A stretch of DNA of 22,040 nt from IMG/VR virus record IMGVR_UViG_3300021963_006227, positions 1-22,040 of that record. One strand, written 5' to 3'. The position numbers were made by a program, and so were the translations under genes. Below are positions 6,780-14,051 of this stretch, in pieces (positions within the stretch are counted from its first letter, which is position 1; the number at the start of each line of letters is the position of its first letter). The stretch comes from a virus. The notes under the pieces were generated by a model. It saw only the letters and a program-made list of their open reading frames with translations, was not told the origin of the DNA and did not search any database.

Positions 6780-7277
6780 TTAATTAGCTTCGACAAAATA
6801 CCGACGCAGTGTGTGACCCGTTTTGACCACACGATCAAGAGTTTTTTGATAATCGGATGCTTCTTCGTAAGTTTTAAACGTACGTGCCTGATCTTTTTTT
6901 GAACAATAATCTACCACCTTGTTTCCTGAAAGTACAGTTTTTACGTACTCTCCTTTAGGGTTTAAAATAACCCACGTCTCACGAAACCTCAAATGGGTTA
7001 ATGAAGCCACTTCGGTTTCGGTGTAGAGCTTTTTGACTCTGCGTATTTTAGTCTGGATAGCCGTATAATTCACATCACTTTTTTTCTTAACAGTTCTGAT
7101 AATTTTATTTTCCCGCTTTAATTTTCTAGCTGCGTTAGCGGCTTTTAAAGGCGATTCAAAAGACTCTGCTGTCACGTAAAGATCACGATCACCCACAACC
7201 ACTCCGTGGTAAACCTCATTAATTTTTACCGTATAAACTTCCCTGTCATCGTTTGTAGCTAACTTTACAAGTGCCAT
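6780..7277 (-). CDS. Hypothetical basic protein with two related halves
   Basis: A 165-residue protein not recognised. Residues about 13-63 (EVYTVKIN...VTAESFESPLKAANAARKLKR) and 104-160 (ETWVILNPKGEYVKT...ARTFKTYEEASDYQKTLD) share a layout of beta strand, hairpin, a (T/A)F.(S/T) turn and an EEA or PLKAA helix. This suggests a duplicated small alpha-beta unit as seen in several phage accessory proteins. A basic linker rich in Lys and Arg joins the halves, so nucleic-acid binding is plausible. It follows the polymerase gene after a 74-nt gap holding a candidate promoter. Confidence 0.7.
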   Translation of the reverse strand: MALVKLATNDDREVYTVKINEVYHGVVVGDRDLYVTAESFESPLKAANAARKLKRENKIIRTVKKKSDVNYTAIQTKIRRVKKLYTETEVASLTHLRFRETWVILNPKGEYVKTVLSGNKVVDYCSKKDQARTFKTYEEASDYQKTLDRVVKTGHTLRRYFVEAN

Positions 7278-7298
7278 TGATCTTAAAAATTCACTGTG

Positions 7299-7325
7299 AT
7301 ATTAGCGATCTTTTGACCGTTGCAA
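7299..7325 (-). promoter_or_regulatory. Candidate promoter after the polymerase gene
   Basis: On the minus strand TTGCAA and TAATAT are separated by 15 nt, slightly short of the ideal 17. They lie in the gap between the polymerase stop and the start of the two-repeat protein. They could restart transcription of the DUF4214, HNH and SSB-like unit. Confidence 0.3.
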
Positions 7326-7351
7326 CAGAGGAAAACCGTATAAACAGCTGT

Positions 7352-9244
7352 CTACTTGGCAGCCCACGAGTCGCCAACACTGGCATCAGCCGATGCCGGG
7401 ACTGTTTTCAAGACGGTTTCCGCAGCTTCTTTCATAATCTGTTCCAATTTTATTTTGTAGTCTTCGGCCTTTTCTTCTTTTACTTCAAGCACAATTTCGT
7501 CATGCACACAGGCCACTAAATAAGCTTCATGGTTTAAATACTCACCCAGTTTAGAAATCGCTATTTTCAGAATGTCAGCACCAGATCCTTGTATAAGCGT
7601 GTTAGCGCTACACATCATTGTCGCATCGTCATAACTGAGTAATCGTCTCCGACCACATGCCGTCCGTGTGTACGCCCAACCATCCATTACAAGAGCGTTT
7701 CGCTCCTGGTGCCAAATTCGAAGCCGAGGATACGCCGCGTGGAAAGCTGAGTGCGCCACTTTCGCTTCGGACAAAGAAAGTATCTTTCCGCTTTGCGCCG
7801 CGTAGGTTTTGTACTTTCGATAGCCCATGCCATACAGCAGAGCGAAATTCAAAGTTTTTCCGTCTTGGCGCTCGTCTTTTGTGACTTCGCCAATGTCTTT
7901 TTTGTAAATAAGGCTCGCAGTCAATGTGTGTAAATCAATGTCGTCTATAAAAGCTTGTCTCATCTGTTTGATATCGATCAGTTCCGCACCCAAGCGCAGC
8001 TCGATTTGAGCCCAGTCACAGATAACAAGTTTGTACCCCGGCGTGGCAACAAAGAGTTCCCGGAAATCTTTAGAGCGCGGCACTTGCTGAATGTTGACCG
8101 CAAACATCGTTTTCTGTTTAGTTTTCGATGTTTTCGGTGCACCGCTACTGGTGAACCGTCCCGAGTTCGCGCCTACTTGGTTGTAACCCGAGTGCAGCCG
8201 GTGGGAGATTGGGTTGATGTTCTCTAGTAATTTATTTACGTGCTCCAAACGAGTTTCAATTTTTGCTCTTTCGCGATAAACCATTAGCGTCGGATCCTCG
8301 CTATCGAATTCCGCTAACGCAACTTGGTTTAAGGTCTTTTTATCTGTTTTCCCGTCAACCGGAAGCTCGATGCCGCAGGCTTCAAACGCTGCGGTCAGTT
8401 GCGCTGTGCTACTTGGATTGAATTCCTTTAATCGTTTTTTACCGATAGCGATTGTCTGATCCTCCCTTCTAGGAAGCTTCCTATCATCAGGCAGTCGAGC
8501 ATCGAGATCGTAAACAAACTGCTCAGTCTTTTTATCTAACTCGTTTTCTATTTTTACTTTAAGTTCTTTTAATTTGTTTACGTTTATGTTGAATCCTCTG
8601 CGGCACATCTTTGCTACAGGACGTATGCACTTACTCTCGATTGAGTAAATACCAATAAGGTTTTCTTCTTTAAGTTCTTCATACTGCTGCTTTGCAATCA
8701 GCGGCAAGATCTTCACGTCTTTAGCGGCGTACTCAAGTTGGCTTTCGGATAATGCCTCTGCTCCCCAGTCACTAACCTGTTCCTCTTTAGAGATCTCAAG
8801 GTTGAGCCTGCGTTCCGCAACTGCTTTCAAGCCACAAGAAACGTCCGCGAAGTAAGGTTTCTTAGTTTGAGGGGCGATCCTTTTCTCTTTAAAACCAGCA
8901 CGCAGAATCCTTTCAGCTATGTAAGTACAAAAAATATTGCCTTTGAAATCGCAGTCAATTGAATATAAAAACTGCAGATCGAAGTTGGCGTTGTGGGCGA
9001 TCAACGTCTTTCTACTTTCTATATATTCACACACAGGTTTTGTATCGATCTTAAATGCGTCGAAGATGTAGACCGGATCTGCGAGATCGTCTACAGAAGC
9101 GGAGCAGATCTGAATCAAACGAAGCTTGGCAACCCAGCTGTCCAAGCCCGTGGTCTCTGTGTCTAGGACGATCTTGTCGTACTTCTGAAGGGCGTCTAAA
9201 GCCTCCGCGCATTTAGCGTCTGTGTCGATCAGGAGGAAGTTCAT
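7352..9244 (-). CDS. polA: Family A DNA polymerase with 3'-5' exonuclease
   Basis: A 630-residue replicative polymerase of the phage PolA type, without a 5'-3' nuclease domain. The exonuclease motifs are intact: LDTETTGLD (27-35; Asp28, Glu30), AHNANFDL (83-90; Asp89) and YAAKDVK (172-178; Tyr172, Asp176). Polymerase motif A is VICDWAQIELRLG (407-419; Asp410). Motif B is RQDGKTLNFALLYG (459-472; Arg459, Lys463, Phe467, Tyr471). Motif C is VHDEIVLEV (580-588; Asp582, Glu583). The residue equivalent to E. coli Phe762 is Phe467. The Gln-Ile-Glu-Leu-Arg of motif A is unchanged; the usual Ser-Gln before it is Trp-Ala-Gln. No intein or frameshift interrupts it. It starts a few bases after a terminator and has no visible Shine-Dalgarno sequence. 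Confidence 0.97.
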   Translation of the reverse strand: MNFLLIDTDAKCAEALDALQKYDKIVLDTETTGLDSWVAKLRLIQICSASVDDLADPVYIFDAFKIDTKPVCEYIESRKTLIAHNANFDLQFLYSIDCDFKGNIFCTYIAERILRAGFKEKRIAPQTKKPYFADVSCGLKAVAERRLNLEISKEEQVSDWGAEALSESQLEYAAKDVKILPLIAKQQYEELKEENLIGIYSIESKCIRPVAKMCRRGFNINVNKLKELKVKIENELDKKTEQFVYDLDARLPDDRKLPRREDQTIAIGKKRLKEFNPSSTAQLTAAFEACGIELPVDGKTDKKTLNQVALAEFDSEDPTLMVYRERAKIETRLEHVNKLLENINPISHRLHSGYNQVGANSGRFTSSGAPKTSKTKQKTMFAVNIQQVPRSKDFRELFVATPGYKLVICDWAQIELRLGAELIDIKQMRQAFIDDIDLHTLTASLIYKKDIGEVTKDERQDGKTLNFALLYGMGYRKYKTYAAQSGKILSLSEAKVAHSAFHAAYPRLRIWHQERNALVMDGWAYTRTACGRRRLLSYDDATMMCSANTLIQGSGADILKIAISKLGEYLNHEAYLVACVHDEIVLEVKEEKAEDYKIKLEQIMKEAAETVLKTVPASADASVGDSWAAK

Positions 9245-9248
9245 GAGT

Positions 9249-9282
9249 AAAAGAAAAAGTGCGCCACCCAGAGGCAGCGCAC
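9249..9282 (-). terminator. Rho-independent terminator before the polymerase gene
   Basis: On the minus strand a 10-bp stem beginning GTGCGC and ending GCGCAC, with two internal G-T pairs and a TCTG loop, is followed by TTTTTCTTTT. It lies after the 58-residue gene and its T-tract ends 4 nt before the polymerase ATG, so it may act as an attenuator of polymerase expression. Confidence 0.8.
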
Positions 9283-9292
9283 GTGGATACTA

Positions 9293-9469
9293 CTACGATT
9301 CTGAAACTGCGTTATAGATATCTGTATACTTCTGTAGAACTCCAGTGTAGTGTTCTACGTCTTGTCGTAGAGCTGCTTTCAGACATTTGATAATGGTTTC
9401 AGAGTCCAAAAACTCTGTAGCCACACAAAAACTGTCAGCCAACGCTTCGATTAAGTCTTGTTCTGTCAT
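9293..9469 (-). CDS. Small hypothetical protein (58 aa)
   Basis: A 58-residue acidic protein starting MTEQDLIEALADSF and ending TDIYNAVSES; it appears fully helical (DSETIIKCLKAALRQDVEHY looks amphipathic). The ATG overlaps the stop of the winged-helix candidate by ATGA, so it is translationally coupled to it, and a terminator follows 10 nt after its stop. Not recognised. The coupling and clean spacing are the main evidence that it is real. Confidence 0.6.
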   Translation of the reverse strand: MTEQDLIEALADSFCVATEFLDSETIIKCLKAALRQDVEHYTGVLQKYTDIYNAVSES

Positions 9470-10260
9470 CCTGCCGCCTGGATTTCGAAGTTCTTCATAA
9501 TGTACTCATCCAGATCAGCCCACATGTCGACCAGCTGTTTGCCTCGTTCGGAAGCGCTGATCTTGTAGTAGATGCGCCGAGTGCTGTCACTGTTCTTGCT
9601 CGGTGATTGCGCATACGGAGCACCCACCGAAAGCATACGCTTTTGCTCCACAAGCCCGTGAGTTTTGCAGTACACAAGCCCTTCGCGCAGTGCGATGTAC
9701 ATAGGCGACACGTGGAAGGTGTGCCTCCGCTCTAGCCCGCTGCTCATATCGACGGGGCTAAGGCCACCGTTCATGACCTGAAAACCCCGCATGAACTTTG
9801 ATGCGGGGTGGGCTTGGCGCTGCTTGAACAGCTCGTTAGCGAAGAAGGTCGCTGTTTCCCGCAGAGTCACCCACTGCTTAGTGTTGGTGGCCTTAAGCAG
9901 CATCGCTACACCGAGCGACGCGTACGAACGACTCTTATTGAGGTGATCGATTATTTCCTCAAGCTGCGTGGCTTTAGTTGGGCCTTCAACCAGCGTCAGC
10001 TTGCGATTCGGTTTGGCGAAGCTGGTAGCCGCGCTCACCTTGTTCTGCTGCATGGATACTTTCCAAGCCAGCGAAGCGAGGTCCTGCTGTTTGTTGGAGA
10101 CTGCCAGTTCGAATAGCTTCGCAGCATCTAAGTCCTTCGGATCAATCAGAACTCCAATATCGATTACAGGAGTCGTTGCTGCTCCCCGCGTGGCCTTGAG
10201 GAGCGCTTCGGCTTCTGCCATCTCGATAGGGATGCCTGCCAGAGCAAACTGAAAGTTCAT
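9466..10260 (-). CDS. Hypothetical protein with winged-helix-like C-terminus
   Basis: A 264-residue protein not recognised as a family. Residues about 186-255 (MYIALREGLVYCKTHGLVEQ, then TRRIYYKISASERGKQLVD) have the order of a winged-helix domain: a recognition helix ending HGLV, a variable wing, YYKIS strand and a long helix, as in MarR or PadR regulators. Residues 95-147 (ATQLEEIIDHLNKSRSYASL...) may form another helical domain. A transcription-regulator role is inferred from this alone. The gene begins with TTGACATG across the start, and its coding sequence holds an unusual terminator-like hairpin. It overlaps the next small gene by 4 nt. Confidence 0.65.
   Translation of the reverse strand: MNFQFALAGIPIEMAEAEALLKATRGAATTPVIDIGVLIDPKDLDAAKLFELAVSNKQQDLASLAWKVSMQQNKVSAATSFAKPNRKLTLVEGPTKATQLEEIIDHLNKSRSYASLGVAMLLKATNTKQWVTLRETATFFANELFKQRQAHPASKFMRGFQVMNGGLSPVDMSSGLERRHTFHVSPMYIALREGLVYCKTHGLVEQKRMLSVGAPYAQSPSKNSDSTRRIYYKISASERGKQLVDMWADLDEYIMKNFEIQAAG
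9781..9808 (-). other. Terminator-like hairpin inside a coding region
   Basis: Minus-strand CCCCGCAT and ATGCGGGG form a perfect 8-bp stem with an 8-nt loop, followed by TTTT. It lies in the middle of the winged-helix candidate gene, encoding residues around 151-160. It has the form of an intrinsic terminator but with a short T-tract, so strength is uncertain. Confidence 0.4.
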
Positions 10261-10361
10261 GTCAAGTGAAATGAATGACCTGATCAGCGTAGAAAGGCGA
10301 AAAAGAAAGGCAAGGCTAAAAGGTGTTTCTTTAGATTATCTTCAGCTTTTCGTTACTGTTG

Positions 10362-10805
10362 TTATGTAGTTGCCGAGAATACCAACTCAACGTTTTGACA
10401 CCAAGCGTCTATATCCTTTGTTATGTTATCGCTCACTTCTGTCAAGTCGTCCTTTAATAATCGAACAGCTACTTTTAAAAATCCTAAGCGGTCGACACCG
10501 AAGCAGTCTTTCAAGTACGGTTTTACACTGAGCGCAACATCATAAGTTATTCCCGTATAATTACCTTCAACGTCAACTTCACTCTTTATTATGGAAAATA
10601 ATAGTAGGTCTGCAAAGTACTCTATACTACAATTGTTATAGTAAAAACTACTAACGCTCTCTTCGTCAGTTAAACCTATACTTCGGTGAACGCAGGTCGT
10701 CACCCACTTGTTAAGGTCTTCAACAGTGGTTAGTTTGTCACAGTATAGATTCTGTATTTCTGTAATCTTAGTGTGAATGTTGTAGACGAAAGAGGTATAG
10801 TTCAT
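10362..10805 (-). CDS. Hypothetical protein (147 aa)
   Basis: A 147-residue acidic, probably all-helical protein with no recognised motif. Segments such as KITEIQNLYCDKLTTVEDLNKW and VAVRLLKDDLTEVSDN look like surface helices, and EYFADLLLFSIIKS is a more hydrophobic one. Its ATG follows immediately on the stop of the 72-residue gene with no base between them. A 101-nt gap without a gene separates it from the winged-helix candidate. Confidence 0.65.
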   Translation of the reverse strand: MNYTSFVYNIHTKITEIQNLYCDKLTTVEDLNKWVTTCVHRSIGLTDEESVSSFYYNNCSIEYFADLLLFSIIKSEVDVEGNYTGITYDVALSVKPYLKDCFGVDRLGFLKVAVRLLKDDLTEVSDNITKDIDAWCQNVELVFSATT

Positions 10806-11024
10806 TCAGTGTAGACCCGCTGGGTTAACTTCTCTCCACACTGCAGAGCCGTTTATGCGCCCGCAGCAAATGTGAAGTACGTTTGTTTCTGGATTGTACC
10901 AGAGATCACCTAAGCGGCCCTCTTTAGTTATTCTGTATTCGTCCTCATCCGTTCCCGTCTCTTGTCGCTCTTCGTACTCACTTATGAGTCGAGTTAAATC
11001 TTCAGCGAGCAACTTGTCTTCCAC
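10806..11024 (-). CDS. Small hypothetical protein (72 aa)
   Basis: A 72-residue protein with a GTG start. The N-terminal 30 residues are acidic and helical. The C-terminal part, RLGDLWYNPETNVLHICC, then WREV, matches a short beta motif (GDLWYN..TN.L) often met in phage proteins; its function is unknown. Unlike most genes here it has a good ribosome site, GAGGTGA, eight bases before the GTG and overlapping the stop of the VWA gene. Confidence 0.6.
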   Translation of the reverse strand: MEDKLLAEDLTRLISEYEERQETGTDEDEYRITKEGRLGDLWYNPETNVLHICCGRINGSAVWREVNPAGLH

Positions 11025-11031
11025 GACTAAA

Positions 11032-11038
11032 TCACCTC
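11032..11038 (-). promoter_or_regulatory. Shine-Dalgarno site deciding a GTG start
   Basis: Minus-strand GAGGTGA lies 7 nt before the GTG of the 72-residue gene and contains the stop codon of the VWA gene. It is one of very few clear Shine-Dalgarno sequences in the window. Confidence 0.6.
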
Positions 11039-12582
11039 AGACATTTTTGAATCGCGTCTACTGTACCGTCCATGTTGTATAGATTTACCGAGTAAATCTC
11101 ATCGCTGAATTCCCGACAAACGTCAGATACGTCTGTGTTAATACAGATAGTTCCCCACTGCACGCCGGTTGCCTGTTTGAATTTATTTAAACGCTTAATA
11201 AAGTTGTCGTGAACCTCGCTGTTACCGTCTGTAATCATTAGCACGTCGGCACGCTCGGGTATCTTCGCTTTATCCAACGCGTGGCCGATGACTGCGTTGA
11301 AGCTTGTGCCACCGCCTAGGGTCCACGTACAAACGAAATCGATTAGATCACCGTTGTTCTTACGCTCACCCTCTAGTTTTACAGACCCATTGATTTGAGT
11401 ATCGAACAGGTGAATTTGAACTCCTCTGTTCTCAGCAAGAGCTTCCTCAGCGACAACAAAGGCAATAGCTTTACTCCAGATCTCTGCTTCTCCGCTCATC
11501 GAACCTGACACGTCGATGTACATAACGATCGGACCTTTACCAATATCTTTTCGAGCGGCTGTGTAATCTTTTGTAAGTATAGTTTTTTGAGAATACTTTA
11601 AAGCAAATAGTGCGCGACCTTCAGGCGTTGCAGCTAGTGCAACCTCAGCAGGAAAAGCTTTGGTTACATCATCTCCAAACTTGGCGCCCGTAATTGCTTC
11701 GTAATTGCTTCGAGTCCAGCGAGCTTTCTTCCGTTCTTGCCAGATTTTACGGAGAGCACCGAGTTTTTTAATTATACTCTTAAGCTCTTTATTGTTTTTA
11801 AGCTTAGCGGCTAATTCTTTTTTAGCTTGTAAGTCCACCCCGTGGGAACCAACGCCAGCTTTATTCCCGTGTAAATGGTTAATTGCGTCATTTACATCGT
11901 CGTTATTTTGTACTGCCTTATCGATAATTTTATGCGAGTGACTTTGGATTTTAGTTTTAGCCTGCTGAATCGCTTCGTTAATAGCTTGACCCAGTTGCTT
12001 ACCCTGCTGTCGAATAGCGTCGGCAGCTTTAGTGTCTCCGTTCTGAACCGCTTGATCGAAAGCATCGCGAAGTTCTTGTAGCTTTTGACCCGAGGCTGTC
12101 AGAAGTTGTACATCGAATTGGCTCTCTTCGATTGCCTCTTCAATTACTTTGGACAGTTCGTTAACAATGTTGATTGCGTTATTACCAGCGTTGAACTGAT
12201 CGCCTACAGATCTCCTGAGGAGTTCTGGCCAAGCGGCAGCTTGACTCAGGTCACTCATGATCGAGTACCAAATACCATTTTCAGGCTTATAACCTTCTGG
12301 GATTGCTGTCTTGTCGCCGTCACAAACTTTCCGGAAGTAATCTTCGTAAGCGTTTTCTGTAACTAACCACGTGACGTTATCTCCGGTATAGAGCCGTTCA
12401 AACAGTTCTTTTCCGAAACGAGAGAGCTGGTGGATCTTGTAGTGATCGATTAAGTAAGTGACTGTCGGGCGAGCATCACGAACAAAATCTTCCCAAAGAA
12501 AATCGACCAGGGCTGAGCAAGCAAGCGTAAGAGGCTCGCTATTAACGAGCCTGATGATCTCAGAATGAGTTGTTAGTTTCAT
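11032..12582 (-). CDS. VWA-domain protein, ViaA/CobT-like
   Basis: A 516-residue protein with a C-terminal von Willebrand A domain from about 350. The metal-ion-dependent adhesion site is intact: DVSGSMS (357-363), GGGTSF (423-428, Thr426) and ITDGNSE (450-456, Asp452). Before it lie about 130 residues of Lys- and Gln-rich helices (155-290, probably coiled coil) and an N-terminal domain. This is the layout of ViaA-type partners of MoxR/RavA AAA+ ATPases. The ATPase gene ends 20 nt upstream, so the pair is a cotranscribed chaperone-like module. Such pairs use ATP to remodel or insert cofactors into target proteins; the target here is unknown. The leader reads ACACACAAAAGCATC before the ATG, with no Shine-Dalgarno sequence. 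Confidence 0.88.
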   Translation of the reverse strand: MKLTTHSEIIRLVNSEPLTLACSALVDFLWEDFVRDARPTVTYLIDHYKIHQLSRFGKELFERLYTGDNVTWLVTENAYEDYFRKVCDGDKTAIPEGYKPENGIWYSIMSDLSQAAAWPELLRRSVGDQFNAGNNAINIVNELSKVIEEAIEESQFDVQLLTASGQKLQELRDAFDQAVQNGDTKAADAIRQQGKQLGQAINEAIQQAKTKIQSHSHKIIDKAVQNNDDVNDAINHLHGNKAGVGSHGVDLQAKKELAAKLKNNKELKSIIKKLGALRKIWQERKKARWTRSNYEAITGAKFGDDVTKAFPAEVALAATPEGRALFALKYSQKTILTKDYTAARKDIGKGPIVMYIDVSGSMSGEAEIWSKAIAFVVAEEALAENRGVQIHLFDTQINGSVKLEGERKNNGDLIDFVCTWTLGGGTSFNAVIGHALDKAKIPERADVLMITDGNSEVHDNFIKRLNKFKQATGVQWGTICINTDVSDVCREFSDEIYSVNLYNMDGTVDAIQKCLR

Positions 12583-12602
12583 GATGCTTTTGTGTGTTCG
12601 AG

Positions 12603-13793
12603 TTAATCTGAAGTGATTTCGCTGATGGCTCGTGCCAGCGTATCGCAGTGATTCTGCAGGTTTTGTTGAAGTTTCACCCCGGAAGCCCGCGTGGTAACAG
12701 ACATACGGAAGCGTGTGCCGTCTAGGATTTCACCCACTTTATCTCGGACAGTCTGCATGTCCTTGTGATATTTACGCAGGTTGACTACAAAGTCATTAAG
12801 GTCTCCGAGTCCTTTGGCCTTGTACTTGTGAGAGTGGCTGCTGTACTCAGCCATAATCCCTGCGGCTGCTCGTTTGGCGTCGTTGAACACACGATCCGCC
12901 GTTGGGATTTCTTGCTCTAGGACTTCGATAATTACATCCTGATCCTCTTTAGTTTGGTACACAATGTGTACGATGCTGTTGTGAAGATGCTCGGGGTAGA
13001 GTTCATCGTCACCTTGAACCAAGGCCCACGCCTTAAGGAACTTAAGGATCTGAACGCGCCTCCGATCACTGACCGTGATGTTCCGGCTGGCGAGCATCTC
13101 CCACACGCTGCCGAAACGATCCAAGAATTCCTCTGAAGCACACACTTCGCTTGCAGCATCCTGAAGCTGATGCAGCTCCTCCAGAGTCAAATGCTCGCCC
13201 ACCTGTGGCCGCTCAACCAAACCCAGCGCCCACTCATCGAGCCGCCTCTTAGAAACGGGTTTCTTAAGCAGGTCCACCGTGGGGCGGAACAGAAAGCGAT
13301 CAGCAAATGCCTGCAGAGATTCCTCATCCGGCCAGCTGTTTGTCGCAGCAACGATTGATTGGATTGGAGTTTTTACAATCGTTTTACCGTTATTAAATGT
13401 GCGCTCGTTAAGCAGAGTGAGAAGGGAGTTGAGGATTGCAGAGCTTCCCCGAAACAGCTCATCGAGAAAACCGATGTGGGAATCAGGGAGGTAACCAGTA
13501 ACATCACGTGTGTACTCATCCTTCAACAGTTTTGTAACTGCGACCGGACCGAACACTTCGGATGGATCGGTTGTTGGAGTCAACAAATATCCGAAATAGT
13601 TAGCTGCTGTAATACCCTTGCAGATGTTTCGCACAAGGTCAGATTTACCTGTGCCAGGGACACCCAACAAAAACGCATTCTGTTTGCTCAACAATGTTGC
13701 AAGCAGACCGTCAATCACAAACTCACGTTCAAGATTGGAAGCGTTAAGGGCGCCACGAAAATTCTGAAGTTTAGTGAAAAGAGTGTCGTTCAT
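12603..13793 (-). CDS. MoxR/RavA-like AAA+ ATPase
   Basis: A 396-residue AAA+ ATPase. Walker A is GVPGTGKS (44-51), Walker B GFLDE (108-112), sensor 1 AATNSWPDE (149-157, Asn152) and the arginine finger ADRF (164-167, Arg166). A sensor 2 region, VSDRRRVQILKFLKAWALVQ (241-260), resembles RavA. The TPTTDPSEVFGP insert (72-83) and NSLLTLLNERTF (122-133) are typical of the MoxR/RavA branch. The C-terminal 100 residues are helical and may contact the VWA partner encoded directly downstream. It would form a hexamer that works with the VWA protein on an unknown target. The coiled-coil and 75-residue proteins lie directly upstream on the same strand. Confidence 0.92.
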   Translation of the reverse strand: MNDTLFTKLQNFRGALNASNLEREFVIDGLLATLLSKQNAFLLGVPGTGKSDLVRNICKGITAANYFGYLLTPTTDPSEVFGPVAVTKLLKDEYTRDVTGYLPDSHIGFLDELFRGSSAILNSLLTLLNERTFNNGKTIVKTPIQSIVAATNSWPDEESLQAFADRFLFRPTVDLLKKPVSKRRLDEWALGLVERPQVGEHLTLEELHQLQDAASEVCASEEFLDRFGSVWEMLASRNITVSDRRRVQILKFLKAWALVQGDDELYPEHLHNSIVHIVYQTKEDQDVIIEVLEQEIPTADRVFNDAKRAAAGIMAEYSSHSHKYKAKGLGDLNDFVVNLRKYHKDMQTVRDKVGEILDGTRFRMSVTTRASGVKLQQNLQNHCDTLARAISEITSD

Positions 13794-13823
13794 GGTGTTG
13801 TCGAAGGAGTGTTAAAGCGAAGG

Positions 13824-14051
13824 TCAAGGCTGCAGCCTTGGAAGAGGAGGAGCGGGGTTTGGACGTGGGAAGGGAATGTAGTTTGCCTGCAGCCAACAGT
13901 CTGTAGTCAATAAGCCACTCACAGCTGCGATCCGTGTGCACGCGGCCTCAAAACTTGTAAAAGTTACAGCTTCAAGGATGTCGTCAGTGTGTTCTTCGAT
14001 ATCCTTTAGGAAACCTTTCGGTGTATCGATGGTGTAAACAAGTCGTTGCAT
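13824..14051 (-). CDS. Small hypothetical protein (75 aa) within the AAA+/VWA module
   Basis: A 75-residue protein with a soluble N-terminal part (MQRLVYTIDTPKGFLKDIEE, AVTFTSFEAACTRIAAV) and a Pro-rich end (YIPFPRPNPAPPLPRLQP). It was not recognised. Its ATG shares one base with the stop of the coiled-coil gene (TGATG), so translation is coupled, and it sits between that gene and the AAA+ gene. The stop lies at the edge of a perfect 16-nt palindrome. Position suggests a small subunit or regulator of the module. Confidence 0.6.
   Translation of the reverse strand: MQRLVYTIDTPKGFLKDIEEHTDDILEAVTFTSFEAACTRIAAVSGLLTTDCWLQANYIPFPRPNPAPPLPRLQP

Noticed and set aside
13359-13913. 184-residue plus-strand open frame
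   Set aside because: It lies antisense to the AAA+ gene, whose motifs are complete, and its translation has no family pattern; it is a shadow frame.
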